Shown: positions 1 to 7,962 of the stretch, piece by piece
Numbering within the stretch: position 1 is the stretch's first letter
How the letters are laid out: each line of letters begins with the position of its first letter
DNA from: Streptomyces sp. NBC_00237
GTDB lineage: Bacteria > Actinomycetota > Actinomycetes > Streptomycetales > Streptomycetaceae
Assembly: GCF_026342435.1 (NCBI RefSeq)
Contig: NZ_JAPEMT010000003.1
Coordinates: 434,001-498,000, forward strand
DNA length: 64,000 nt
Direction of reading: 5' to 3'
The notes under the pieces: generated by a model
Told to the model about the DNA's origin: nothing
The model's input: only the letters and a program-made list of their open reading frames with translations
Database searches by the model: none
Made by a program: the position numbers and the translations under genes

Positions 1-154
1 TGCCAACCCGTTCCTGCCGGGCCACCTCGCGGGCCCGCCCCACGTCCGGCCCCCCGGCATCCGCCTCGCTCCGCGACTCCTGCTCGGCATGCCGGAACAT
101 CCGGTCGAGGGCGGAGGCGACGCGCGGGTCTTCGAGGGTGCTGGGTGGTGTCAT
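1..154 (-). CDS. Partial protein, possibly an O-methyltransferase (N-terminus only)
   Basis: The ATG is at 154 and the frame stays open for 51 residues to the left edge, so only the N-terminus is present (begins MTPPSTLEDPRVASALDRMF). A short segment of the type 'LxDPRVxxxLDRMF' followed by a charged helix opens many actinobacterial class I SAM-dependent O-methyltransferases, which is the basis of the guess; no SAM-binding motif lies inside the window. It is divergent from a TetR gene, with a perfect inverted repeat between them, so it is the likely target of that repressor. Confidence 0.45.
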   Translation of the reverse strand, partial: MTPPSTLEDPRVASALDRMFRHAEQESRSEADAGGPDVGRAREVARQERVG

Positions 155-163
155 CAACCCAGG

Positions 164-190
164 CTAGACGCACCGTTGCGTAGCGTCTAG
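164..190. promoter_or_regulatory. Inverted repeat, likely TetR operator
   Basis: CTAGACGC (164-171) and GCGTCTAG (183-190) form a perfect 8-bp inverted repeat with an 11-base spacer. It sits in the 70-bp gap between the partial leftward gene and the TetR gene starting at 225. Size and position fit an operator through which the repressor controls itself and the divergent gene. No binding evidence exists beyond this. Confidence 0.6.
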
Positions 191-224
191 AGGTTCTGGC
201 CTACTCTGACCTCGGGAGGCAGAC

Positions 225-899
225 ATGGAGCAAGGACGTACGGGCGCCGAGGCGGTCCGGCCGCAACCGGCGGCACGCCACCACGGCAACAGGCACGGCC
301 GCAGCGAACAGGCCCGCCAGGCAGTGCTGGAGGCGGCCGACGACCTCTTGGTCGAGAAGGGTTTCAGCGGCGTCACCATCGAGGGCATCGCCGCCCGGGC
401 GGGCGTCGCCAAGCAGACCGTCTACCGCTGGTGGAAGACCAAGACCGACATCCTCCTGGACGCCTTCCTCCAGGACGCGGCCGAAGCCCTGACCCCGCCG
501 GACCACGGCGACCTGGCCCAGGACCTGCGCGCCCACCTGCGCCAACTTGCCCTGTTCCTCACCCGGTCCGACGCGGGTGCCGTCTTCAAGGCCCTCATCG
601 GGCACGCCCAGCACGATCCCGCGTTCGCCGCCGCCCTGCGGTCCGGATACCTCGACGAACAGCGCCGACGCGACCGGCTCCCGCTGGAACGCGCGGTGGA
701 ACGCGGCCAGCTGGCCCTCGGACTCGACCCGGCGGCGGAGATCGACCAGCTCGTGGGACCGGTCTACCACCGCGTCCTGGTGACGGCGGAGCCCGTCGAC
801 CAGGCTTTCACCGACCGCCTCGTCGAGGCGTTCCTGCACCGCGCGGACGCAGCGGGCACGACCGACGCGGCCGACGCAGGAGAGATGGGGAGCAGATGA
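225..899 (+). CDS. TetR/AcrR family transcriptional regulator
   Basis: A 224-residue cytoplasmic repressor. Residues about 28-75 form the TetR helix-turn-helix (ARQAVLEAADDLLVEKGF, then VTIEGIAARAGVAKQTVYRW), and the rest is the helical ligand-binding and dimerisation region. The ATG follows a GGGAGGC Shine-Dalgarno. Its stop overlaps the next gene (ATGA at 896-899), so the two are translationally coupled. The inverted repeat at 164-190 just upstream is the probable operator. The ligand cannot be inferred. Confidence 0.93.
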   Translation: MEQGRTGAEAVRPQPAARHHGNRHGRSEQARQAVLEAADDLLVEKGFSGVTIEGIAARAGVAKQTVYRWWKTKTDILLDAFLQDAAEALTPPDHGDLAQDLRAHLRQLALFLTRSDAGAVFKALIGHAQHDPAFAAALRSGYLDEQRRRDRLPLERAVERGQLALGLDPAAEIDQLVGPVYHRVLVTAEPVDQAFTDRLVEAFLHRADAAGTTDAADAGEMGSR

Positions 900-1267
900 C
901 TCTGACGGCAGGCCAGCGGGTGGTGCTGGCAGCGGACACCCGGCTGACCGATTCGGTTGAGGTGTCGGGGGTCGTCGTCGGGGCCCTGTCCCTGGCGGCG
1001 GGCACCGGCGGGACCGTCGAGCAGGTGGACGGCCATCAGGACGAGAGCGACGACGTGCGCGAGTACGAGCGGCTCAAGTCGCTGCTCGACGACTTCGGGC
1101 GCGAGATGCCCACGGAGAGCAGGAGGCGGCTCGAAGAGAAGGTCGGCTCTCTGGAGCCCGCGTGGACCGCCTTCCAGGAACGGGCGCCGCGCGTGAGCGT
1201 GCGGGTCCGCTTCGACAACGGGTTCATCCTCGACGGGGCCCACGAGGACGTCTTCCTCCCCGCCTGA
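896..1267 (+). CDS. Hypothetical protein coupled to the TetR gene
   Basis: A 123-residue soluble protein beginning MTLTAGQRVVLAADTRLTDS. It has a beta-rich N-terminal third, an acidic and helical middle (EYERLKSLLDDFGREM) and a short beta-like end. No catalytic motif, signal peptide or membrane segment is visible and I do not recognise the family. The ATG overlaps the stop of the TetR gene by four bases, which fixes the start and shows co-expression. A strong hairpin follows the stop. Confidence 0.75.
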   Translation: MTLTAGQRVVLAADTRLTDSVEVSGVVVGALSLAAGTGGTVEQVDGHQDESDDVREYERLKSLLDDFGREMPTESRRRLEEKVGSLEPAWTAFQERAPRVSVRVRFDNGFILDGAHEDVFLPA

Positions 1268-1274
1268 GGGAGTG

Positions 1275-1297
1275 CCCTGGGCCAGACCGGCCCAGGG
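1275..1297 (+). terminator. Hairpin terminator after the TetR operon
   Basis: CCCTGGGCC and GGCCCAGGG form a perfect 9-bp stem with a 5-base loop, starting 8 bases after the stop of the 896-1267 gene. There is no U tract, as is common in Streptomyces. Confidence 0.65.
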
Positions 1298-1450
1298 GCC
1301 CCCAAGGGCTCACCGGCGGGGACATCCGTACGCCCGACGCGAACCGCGAAGGAGCGGGGAAACGGATGTCCCCGGTGCGCTCATCCCGGCTGCGCCGAAG
1401 CGTGGCGACACGTCCGGGCAGTGGCGAAGGGCACGGCGGCGAGACCCCGG

Positions 1451-2095
1451 TCACTTCCGCCAGAACAGATGGTGCTTCACCCCGCTCGGGCTGGGAACGA
1501 CGTCGAGGTGAAACCGGTCGAGCAGCTCGTCGGGGGACTCCCAGAGACGCACTCCCGTACCGAGCTTCATCGGCGAGACCGCCACGTGCAGGGTGTCGAC
1601 GAGATCGGCGTCGAGGAACTGCCGGATGGTGGTGGCCCCGCCGCCGAGGCGGACGTCCTTGCCCTGCGCCGCCTCCCGGGCCTGCGTGAGGACCGTGGCA
1701 GGGTCGCCGTCGACGAAGTGGAACGTGGTGTCGGAGAGCGTGAGCGAAGGACGCTCGTGGTGGGTGAGGACGAACACCGGGGTACGGAACGGGGGCTCGT
1801 CACCCCACCAGCCCTGCCACTCGTGGTCCTGCCAGGGCCCGCGCTGAGGACCGAACTTGTTGCGGCCCATGATCTCGGCGCCGATGTTGCGCGCGTAGTC
1901 CCGCGTGAGGTAGTCGTCCAGGCCCCGGCTCCCCCCGGGGTCGGTGCGCATGGGCCAGCTCGCCGTGGCACCGGCCCAGGCGAACAGCCTCTCGGGGTCG
2001 ACGTGACCGAACGGCCTTTCGAGGGTCTGGTCCTCACCGGCACCGATGCCGTCACTTGAGACATTGAAGTTCTGGACTCTCAAGAGCTGAACCAC
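1451..2095 (-). CDS. Dihydrofolate reductase family protein (RibD C-terminal type)
   Basis: A 214-residue cytoplasmic protein. The start MVQLLRVQNFNVSSDGIGAG is typical of RibD-C/DHFR-like proteins in actinomycetes. Later family features are GRNKFGP, a segment PVFVLTHHERPSL, and the nucleotide-binding-like GGGATTIRQFLDADLVDTL. Family members are assumed to be NADPH-dependent reductases, but the substrate is unknown and antifolate resistance should not be assumed. The GTG at 2095 is chosen because AGGAGG lies 5 bases upstream; the open frame continues further only through a repetitive leader. It is convergent with the TetR operon. Confidence 0.9.
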   Translation of the reverse strand: MVQLLRVQNFNVSSDGIGAGEDQTLERPFGHVDPERLFAWAGATASWPMRTDPGGSRGLDDYLTRDYARNIGAEIMGRNKFGPQRGPWQDHEWQGWWGDEPPFRTPVFVLTHHERPSLTLSDTTFHFVDGDPATVLTQAREAAQGKDVRLGGGATTIRQFLDADLVDTLHVAVSPMKLGTGVRLWESPDELLDRFHLDVVPSPSGVKHHLFWRK

Positions 2096-2104
2096 GCGTT
2101 CCTC

Positions 2105-2139
2105 CTGGGTGCTGGGTGCTGGGTGCTGGGTGCTGGGGG
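2105..2139. repeat. 7-bp tandem repeat abutting a Shine-Dalgarno sequence
   Basis: Four perfect head-to-tail copies of CTGGGTG (2105-2132), then a degenerate fifth unit. On the minus strand this is (CACCCAG)n running directly into the AGGAGG of the downstream DHFR-like gene. The unit is 7 bases, so copy-number changes would alter leader length and any upstream reading frame. Confidence 0.85.
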
Positions 2140-2209
2140 CGATAACAGTGGTGAGACTCTCCGGGCCGGTCAAACTCATCGCAACCCCCGTGACCGGACG
2201 GGGAACGGC

Positions 2210-3103
2210 TCAGACGACGATGACCCGGCGTCCGCGCGTGTGACCGGCCCGGCTGTCGCTGTGTGCCGCCGAGGCGTCGGAGAGCGGGTACGCCTTCTCG
2301 ACCGGGATGTGCAGCTTTCCCCGCGCGATGAGGCGTACGGCCTCGGCGAGGGCCTGCGGAACGTCTCCGGTCACGCCGGAGAACCGGGCGCCGAACTCCG
2401 GGGCACCCAGGTCGGCGATGGAGACCACCCTGCTGGGATCCCCAGTCAGTTCGACCAGCTCGCGGATCACGCCCGACCCGGCCAGATCGAGCGCCGCGTC
2501 GACCCGTCCGAGCCGCCGCACCCGCTCGACCCAGCCCTCGCCGTACGTCGTGGCCAGGGCGCCCAGGCTCCGCAGGTACGCCTGGTTCGCGGCTCCTGCC
2601 ACGCCGATCACCGTGATGCCCCGGTCGCGGGCGATCTGTAGCACCGCCGATCCCACTCCTCCGGACGCGCCGCTGACCAGCAGTGTCTGGCCGGGCCGCA
2701 CGCCGGACTCGCGGACGATGCGCAGCGCGGTCTCCACCACCGAGGGGTATCCGGCCGCCTCTTCGAAGGTCAGCCCCTCGGGTATGGGGGCCCAGGCCGA
2801 CAGCACGGCGAACTCGGCATACGTGCTCGTGCCTCGCCCGAACACGTGGTCGCCGACCTCGACTCCTCCGACGCCCTCGCCGACCTCGTCCACCACCCCG
2901 GAGGCGTCCTGCCCGACTCCGGCGGGCAGGACGACCGGGCGGACCTCCTGGAACTGGCCTTCACGGACCCTCCAGTCGACGGGGTTCACACCCGCCGCCC
3001 GTACGGCGACGCGTATCTGGCCGGGGCCGGGGTGGGGCTCCTCTGCGTCTTCGAGGTGCAGGACGTCGGGACCGCCGAACTCGGCGAAGCTCACTCTCTT
3101 CAT
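2210..3103 (-). CDS. NADP-dependent quinone oxidoreductase-like protein
   Basis: A 297-residue medium-chain dehydrogenase/reductase of the zinc-free quinone oxidoreductase type. The N-terminal GroES-like half contains GVNPVDWRVREG and DASGVVDEVGEGV. The Rossmann half has the NADPH loop LLVSGASGGVGSAVLQIAR at about residue 140. The Cys ligands of zinc alcohol dehydrogenases are absent. Family members reduce quinones or enals with NADPH. It is divergent from a TetR gene with only 71 bp between them, so it is probably controlled by that regulator and may respond to electrophiles. Confidence 0.92.
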   Translation of the reverse strand: MKRVSFAEFGGPDVLHLEDAEEPHPGPGQIRVAVRAAGVNPVDWRVREGQFQEVRPVVLPAGVGQDASGVVDEVGEGVGGVEVGDHVFGRGTSTYAEFAVLSAWAPIPEGLTFEEAAGYPSVVETALRIVRESGVRPGQTLLVSGASGGVGSAVLQIARDRGITVIGVAGAANQAYLRSLGALATTYGEGWVERVRRLGRVDAALDLAGSGVIRELVELTGDPSRVVSIADLGAPEFGARFSGVTGDVPQALAEAVRLIARGKLHIPVEKAYPLSDASAAHSDSRAGHTRGRRVIVV

Positions 3104-3121
3104 GCGGCCGACCGTAACACT

Positions 3122-3145
3122 AACGGTTCTATGTTTGGAACGGTT
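3122..3145. promoter_or_regulatory. Direct repeats in divergent promoter, candidate TetR operator
   Basis: Two copies of AACGGTT (3122-3128 and 3139-3145) lie 17 bases apart in the 71-bp divergent region between the oxidoreductase and the TetR gene. AACGGTT is itself nearly palindromic, and a TAGTGT hexamer that could be a -10 box follows at about 3162. This is the only evident repeat pair in the gap, so it is the best candidate for the repressor site. Confidence 0.4.
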
Positions 3146-3174
3146 ACTCCTTTGTCCTTGCTAGTGTCAGCGGC

Positions 3175-3747
3175 ATGACTGTGCCGACGACCGGACGCCG
3201 TGAACGCAAGAAGGCCGCGACCCGACAGAAGATCGCCGACACCGCCCTGCGGCTCTTCCTGGAGCGTGGGTACGACACGGTGGGCATCCGCGACGTGGCC
3301 GCCGAGGCCGACGTGGCCGTCACCACGCTCTTCTCCCACTTCGCCTCGAAAGAGGCCCTGGTGTTCGAGCAGGACGACGACTTCGAGCGCCGCCTCACGC
3401 AGGCGGTCACCCACCGCGCACCGCACGAACCGCTCATCCCCGCACTGCGCCGCGAGATCCAGGAGATGGTCCGGCACTGCACGGCGGACGGCACCGTTCC
3501 GATCTACCGCATGATCGACGCGTCACGTGCCCTGCGGGAGTACGAGGAGTCGATGCGGCTGCGCCACGCGGAGTCGCTGGCGGCGGCCCTCGTCGCCGAT
3601 TCCGGCCTGACGCAGAGCGCGACGGCCTGCCGGACGATCGCGAGGTTCGTCATCGACGCGTACGCGCTGGCCCGTGACGCGGCCGACCCGGACGCCGCGC
3701 TGGACGAGATCTTCCCGATGATCGAGGCGGCCTGGGCGGTCGCCTGA
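3175..3747 (+). CDS. TetR/AcrR family transcriptional regulator
   Basis: A 190-residue regulator. The DNA-binding domain occupies residues about 10-60 (RKKAATRQKIADTALRLFLE, then VGIRDVAAEADVAVTTLFSH), followed by a helical effector domain. The ATG at 3175 lies close to a TAGTGT-type -10 box, so a very short or absent leader is possible. Divergent transcription from the quinone oxidoreductase suggests local control of that enzyme. A hairpin follows the stop. Confidence 0.93.
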   Translation: MTVPTTGRRERKKAATRQKIADTALRLFLERGYDTVGIRDVAAEADVAVTTLFSHFASKEALVFEQDDDFERRLTQAVTHRAPHEPLIPALRREIQEMVRHCTADGTVPIYRMIDASRALREYEESMRLRHAESLAAALVADSGLTQSATACRTIARFVIDAYALARDAADPDAALDEIFPMIEAAWAVA

Positions 3748-3762
3748 ACTCTGCCCGGCTCC

Positions 3763-3780
3763 GGGGAACTTCCGTTCCCC
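3763..3780 (+). terminator. Hairpin terminator after TetR gene
   Basis: GGGGAAC and GTTCCCC form a perfect 7-bp stem with a TTCC loop, 15 bases after the TetR stop. Confidence 0.55.
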
Positions 3781-4236
3781 AGGGGTTTCCGAGGGCTCGG
3801 GCCGGTACGTGGTGGGGCACCCTTTCCGCGGAGGGCATCGACCTCGACGAGCGCCGGGACGGGGAAGACCTGCGGGCCGACAAGGGGCTCGCCCCACGCG
3901 ATGAGGACGAGGCCGGAGCGACGGACGTTGCCTGAGCCCCCGAAAGCACGTCCGTGGCCGTCGTCCGCGGATCGTGTTCTACGGGACCGCCCTGGGCAGC
4001 ATCCTCATCATCACGTACGTCGAGGTCGACTGAGCCGCGCACCGTCGACCCCTACGGCCAGGCGGGCTGTCGGTCCGGCGGGCGGCCGTCGCGGTCGCCG
4101 CGTTCCCGGCGCCGTGTTCCCGCCACGAGAACGCCCCACGGTGTTCAGCCGTACGTCCGTCGCAGCAGGAACGGTCGACGGGGAACGCCCCCAGAGATCT
4201 GACGGGCACCACTCAGAGATAGGGGCTCACCTCACC
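3781..4236. other. Gene-poor stretch with a probable decayed coding remnant
   Basis: No intact gene. On the plus strand, about 3816-3935 reads as TWWGTLSAEGIDLDERRDG and onward, ending in a stop, with codon use like a real gene but no start. A second frame just after reads FYGTALGSILIITYVEVD and then a stop at about 4033, looking like a hydrophobic C-terminal segment. Together they resemble the 3' end of a membrane-protein gene broken by frameshift or deletion. The promoter of the 4237 gene must lie in the remaining sequence. Confidence 0.35.
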
Positions 4237-5025
4237 ATGCAGCGACGCGACTTCGCGGCCGGACTGGCCGCCGCCATCGCCGTGCCCGCAGCGCTCGGCG
4301 CGACCCCGGCCGCCGCACAGGAGCACCCCGGCGACAGACACGCCCCCGACGAGCTGGCCCGCCGCATGCTGCCGGTGCTGTCCGCCGAACTCGACGACAG
4401 GGGCGCCGCGCGCTCCCTCGTCCCGCACCTGTACGACGTCGGTTTCGACTGGCGTCCCGAGACCGCGCCCCTGCGGAAGCTGGACTTCCTCGTCGCGTAC
4501 GGCTTCGGCAACCGGCCCCCGGCCGGGGGCGGAGACCCGACGAAGGTGCGCCCCGAGCCGGGCCCGGTCAACGAGGAGCTGGCCGACACCGTCGCCCGCA
4601 TCCGCAGGCACCGCACGGTGCCGGTGTACGCGCAGTGGGAGATCGCACGCTTCCTGGAGTCCAAGTACCGGATGCGGCACGTCACGTCGATCGAACCGGT
4701 GGTCGCGCCGGACGGCACGATCACCTACCTGAGCACCGACGGCGTGGCCGCGCAGGTCGCCAAGGCCAGGCAACACCTGCCCGGCGGCATCGGCACGGCC
4801 GGTGTGGTCGGTTTCCGCGACCACATCAAGCGGTGCGTGCAGACCACACGGGACCGGGGCATGAAGGCGTACGCGCCGGAGGGGCACTCCATGCCCCACA
4901 CGTACGACCCGCGGTCCGGCCAGCCGTGGACCCGACGCCGGGACCTGTACCTGGTGCACGACATGGCGGCGCAGTGGCAGGTGCTGCGCGAGAAGCTCGT
5001 CAGCGGGGCGTACCCGAAGGGCTGA
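4237..5025 (+). CDS. Tat-exported protein, weakly YdcF/ElyC-like
   Basis: A 262-residue protein with a twin-arginine signal (MQRRDFAAGLAAAIAVPAAL, predicted cut near ATPAAAQ at about residue 28), so it is exported folded. The mature part has VAYGFGNRPP, an acidic 'EPGPVNEELADTV' segment, VYAQWEIARFL, and a C-terminal GHSMPHTYDP...RRDLYLVHDMAAQW. The order of segments loosely resembles YdcF/ElyC-type envelope proteins, but the likeness is weak and no catalytic residues can be named. The ATG is chosen to place the signal at the N-terminus. It overlaps the convergent LysR gene by 26 bp. Confidence 0.72.
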   Translation: MQRRDFAAGLAAAIAVPAALGATPAAAQEHPGDRHAPDELARRMLPVLSAELDDRGAARSLVPHLYDVGFDWRPETAPLRKLDFLVAYGFGNRPPAGGGDPTKVRPEPGPVNEELADTVARIRRHRTVPVYAQWEIARFLESKYRMRHVTSIEPVVAPDGTITYLSTDGVAAQVAKARQHLPGGIGTAGVVGFRDHIKRCVQTTRDRGMKAYAPEGHSMPHTYDPRSGQPWTRRRDLYLVHDMAAQWQVLREKLVSGAYPKG

Positions 5026-5884
5026 CGCTCACCACCTCCCGCACCGCCGCCAGGAACTCCTCGGTGTGCGGGTGCGTGGGGTGGACCGGGTACGCGAGGT
5101 AGACCGTGGCGGCGGGGGCGTCGTCGAGCGGGACGAAGCGCACCCCGGGGTGACCGTGGCTCTGGGCCGTGCCCGCCGCGCCCACCCCGAAGGCCCCGCC
5201 CGTGGCGATGAGGTTCAGCCACTCGTCGACGTTGCGCACCTCGACCGTGCCGCCGGGGCGCTGCGCCGGGGGCCAGAGTTCCACGGACGCCGTGCCGGTG
5301 TCCGGCCACAGGGCCAGCGGCAGTGCGGGACCGGCGGTGAGCTCCGCCAGGCTCACGGTGTCCCGGGCGGCCAGCGGGTGGTCGTCGGGCAGGGCGGCGA
5401 CGCGGTCCTCCGTGTAGAGGGCCTCGGTGCGGATGCGCGGATCCGCGGGCACGGTACGCAGTACCGCCACATCGGTGTCGCCGGTGGCCAGCCCCGCGGT
5501 GCTGTTGTCCTCCCGTACGACGTTCAGCGGCGTCCGCGCGTGCGTGCGCCGCCAGGAACGCAGCAGGGGTACGGTCTGCTGCCCGAGGACGGCGCAGGTG
5601 TAGCCGAGCCTCAGCGGCCGGTCGACGGCCCGGGCCTCGGCGAGTGCCGCGTCGAGGTGGGCGAGGATGGCGCGCCCGTGGCCGACGAGGGTCGCCCCGG
5701 CCGAGGTGAGGCTCAGCCGTCGGGAGGAGCGGTCGACCAGCCGCACTCCCGTACGGGTCTCCAACTGGGCGAGGGTGCGCGAGAGGGCGGGCTGCGTCAT
5801 GTGCAGCTCGGCCGCGGCGGCGGTGACGGTGCCCGCGTCGGCGATGGCCGCCAGGGCTCTGAGGTGACGCAGCTCGACATCCAT
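5000..5884 (-). CDS. LysR family transcriptional regulator
   Basis: A 294-residue regulator. The N-terminal winged helix-turn-helix is at residues about 1-60 (MDVELRHLRALAAIADAG, AAELHMTQPALSRTLAQLE), followed by the two-lobed effector domain. It is divergent from the short-chain dehydrogenase at 6005 with 120 bp between starts. That is the classic LysR arrangement, so the dehydrogenase is the likely target. The inducer is unknown. Confidence 0.94.
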   Translation of the reverse strand: MDVELRHLRALAAIADAGTVTAAAAELHMTQPALSRTLAQLETRTGVRLVDRSSRRLSLTSAGATLVGHGRAILAHLDAALAEARAVDRPLRLGYTCAVLGQQTVPLLRSWRRTHARTPLNVVREDNSTAGLATGDTDVAVLRTVPADPRIRTEALYTEDRVAALPDDHPLAARDTVSLAELTAGPALPLALWPDTGTASVELWPPAQRPGGTVEVRNVDEWLNLIATGGAFGVGAAGTAQSHGHPGVRFVPLDDAPAATVYLAYPVHPTHPHTEEFLAAVREVVSVSPSGTPR

Positions 5885-6004
5885 GCCTGGGGAGCATAGT
5901 CGCTGCCCAGACGGCATTTCCGGCGAACGGGAAGGGACCGTAGCGTCGGACCTGCCGGGTGATCGGGCCCGGTTCTCGCTTGCAACAGACAGGGACGGTG
6001 GGCT

Positions 6005-6604
6005 GTGAGGATTCTTCTGGTCGGCGCGGGTGGCACGCTGGGCTCCGCGGTGGGCAAGGCGCTCGTGGAACGCGGCCACGAGGTGGTCGGTGTGGGACGG
6101 ACCGGCGGCGACGTGATCTGCGACGTCACCGATCCGGCTGCCGTGTCGCGGCTGTACGCGCAGGTCGGCCGACTCGACGCGGTGGCCGTGGCGGCGGGCG
6201 ACGCCGTGTTCAAGCCGCTGGCCGACCTGGCGGCGGACGACTTCGCGGCGACGCTCAGGGGCAAGGCGCTCAGCCAGGTGGAGCTGGTCCGCCAGGGCCT
6301 CGGGGCGGTGGCACCGAACGGTTCGTTCACCTTGGTCAGCGGTGTTCTGACGGAGGAGCCGATCGTGGCGGGCGCCGCTGCTTCGGCGGCCAACGGTGCG
6401 GTGGAGGCGTTCGCGCGGGCCGCCGCGATCGAGATCGCCCCGCAGCGGATCAACGTGGTGAGTCCCACCGTGGTGGAGGAGTCCCTTCCCGCGTACGGCC
6501 CGTTCTTCGTCGGCATGGAGGCCGTCCCGGTGGCACGCGTCGCGACGGCGTACGTCCGCGCGGTCGAGGGGGCGCAGACGGGACAGGTGTACCGGGTGCG
6601 CTAG
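6005..6604 (+). CDS. Short-chain dehydrogenase-like protein lacking the Tyr-Lys pair
   Basis: A 199-residue Rossmann protein. The cofactor motif GAGGTLGSAVGKAL is at residues about 8-21, and DVTDPAAV and VAAGDAVFKPL follow. Where classical enzymes have YxxxK this one reads SAANGAVEAFARAAA, so the catalytic Tyr is replaced; a related small SDR subgroup, from memory, shares the Asn here. The C-terminal NVVSPTVVEESLPAYGPF is also subgroup-like. The start is GTG at 6005. It is probably regulated by the divergent LysR protein. NAD(P) binding is likely, but classical oxidoreductase activity is doubtful. Confidence 0.88.
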   Translation: MRILLVGAGGTLGSAVGKALVERGHEVVGVGRTGGDVICDVTDPAAVSRLYAQVGRLDAVAVAAGDAVFKPLADLAADDFAATLRGKALSQVELVRQGLGAVAPNGSFTLVSGVLTEEPIVAGAAASAANGAVEAFARAAAIEIAPQRINVVSPTVVEESLPAYGPFFVGMEAVPVARVATAYVRAVEGAQTGQVYRVR

Positions 6605-6629
6605 GAGTACGAGACGGGCGGAGGTACGG

Positions 6630-6659
6630 AGCGGGGCCGTCGGGAGACACGGCCCCGCT
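6630..6659. terminator. Bidirectional hairpin terminator
   Basis: AGCGGGGCCGT and ACGGCCCCGCT form a perfect 11-bp stem with an 8-base loop, followed by CTTCT. It lies between the convergent dehydrogenase and serine hydrolase genes and can serve both. Confidence 0.75.
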
Positions 6660-6693
6660 CTTCTGGTGCTCCCGGGTCGGCCGTGGTGGGGGC

Positions 6694-7962
6694 CTACCGG
6701 GAAGGGAGCCGGGCCGGGCCGAGGACGGCCTGCATCTCCTGTTCGATGATCTGGGGGAAGGGTGCGCCGTCCTGGTTGCCCAGGATGACGCCGACCCAGC
6801 CGGTGTCCGGGTAGATGTTCCAGCTCGCGAAGCTGCCGGGGTTGACGCCCGCGCGTCCCTTCAGCCATTGGCCGTTGACGATGCCGACCGGCATCTGGTA
6901 CGCCCCGAACGACGCGTCGACGGGGGCCGCCGTCCCGCGCGCCAGGCCGCCGCCCTGTGGGCCGTGGGGGATCTTCGGGCCGGTGAGCAGTTCGGCGTAG
7001 TGGCTGTCCAGGACCGTTCCTCCGGTCAGCGCCTGCGCGAATCTGACCAGGTCGGGGGCGGTCGCGAAGCCGCCGTCGCCGGGGGCGTCGATGAAGGTGC
7101 GGGCGGGGTTCTTGCCCAGCTGGTACGGGTCCGGGCTGCCCTTGTCCAGGTTGCGGACGGCATCCACCAGGCTGCCGTCCGCCTGGCGCATGTACGAGTG
7201 CGCGATGTGCGGGTCGGTGAGCCACTGCGGCCTGGTGAAGTACGCCGTGCCCGTCATGCCGCAGCGCCGGAAGACGTTCTCCTCGACGTAGTCCCAGTAC
7301 GTCGTCCCCGTCACGGCCTCCACGATCATCGCGGGAATGGCGATCTCGGCACCGATGTGCTCGGTCGGTGAGCCGGGGGCGGCCACCAGCTTCGCCTGCC
7401 GGGCCCACCGCTCGCTGTACTCGCGTACCTCCTCGCGGCTCTGGAAGACGCGTTCCAGGTCCTCGGGCGGGTTGTCCAGTCCGGAGGTGCCGGAGAGCAG
7501 GTGGTGGATGGTCACCTTCTCGGCGACCTCCCTGGCGAAGCCCTTCAGGTGGGTGCCCACCGTGTCCCAGAGGTGCAGCCTGCCCTGCTGCGCCAACTGC
7601 AGGACCGCCACCGGGCCGAACGGCTTGCCCGCCGAGGAGAGGTTGAACGCGATGCCCGGATGGTTGCGGACACCTCTCTCCTTGTCGGCCATGCCGTAGC
7701 TCCGCGACAGCACCGTTCGGCCTCGGTGCGCCAGCATCACCACACCGGAGAACCTGCCCTCCGCCGCCAGCTTCGCCACGTACCGGTCGTAGGCGCCGCC
7801 GGGCCGCGTGTCCGGCGGAACGGCGTCCGGGCCGGCCGGGGCGGCATGACCGGCCCCGGCCCCCGACAACTGCGCGCCGCCCACCATCGCCCCGGTGGCC
7901 GCCACCCCGCTCCATCCGAGTAACTGCCGCCTGCCGACCCCGCGTGCGGAACCCGAGCTCAT
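6694..7962 (-). CDS. Tat-exported serine hydrolase (beta-lactamase/DD-peptidase fold)
   Basis: A 422-residue protein of the class C beta-lactamase-like family. The N-terminus GVGRRQLLGWSGVAATGA is a twin-arginine signal, with a probable cut after HAAPA. The nucleophile motif SxxK is seen as LSSAGKPF at about residue 115. The second motif normally YxN is replaced by a segment EHIGAEIAIPAM, so substrate class is uncertain (esterase, DD-peptidase or beta-lactamase-like). Codon 14, within the Tat signal, is TTA (7921-7923), which places translation under bldA tRNA control. It is convergent with the dehydrogenase. Confidence 0.9.
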   Translation of the reverse strand: MSSGSARGVGRRQLLGWSGVAATGAMVGGAQLSGAGAGHAAPAGPDAVPPDTRPGGAYDRYVAKLAAEGRFSGVVMLAHRGRTVLSRSYGMADKERGVRNHPGIAFNLSSAGKPFGPVAVLQLAQQGRLHLWDTVGTHLKGFAREVAEKVTIHHLLSGTSGLDNPPEDLERVFQSREEVREYSERWARQAKLVAAPGSPTEHIGAEIAIPAMIVEAVTGTTYWDYVEENVFRRCGMTGTAYFTRPQWLTDPHIAHSYMRQADGSLVDAVRNLDKGSPDPYQLGKNPARTFIDAPGDGGFATAPDLVRFAQALTGGTVLDSHYAELLTGPKIPHGPQGGGLARGTAAPVDASFGAYQMPVGIVNGQWLKGRAGVNPGSFASWNIYPDTGWVGVILGNQDGAPFPQIIEQEMQAVLGPARLPSR

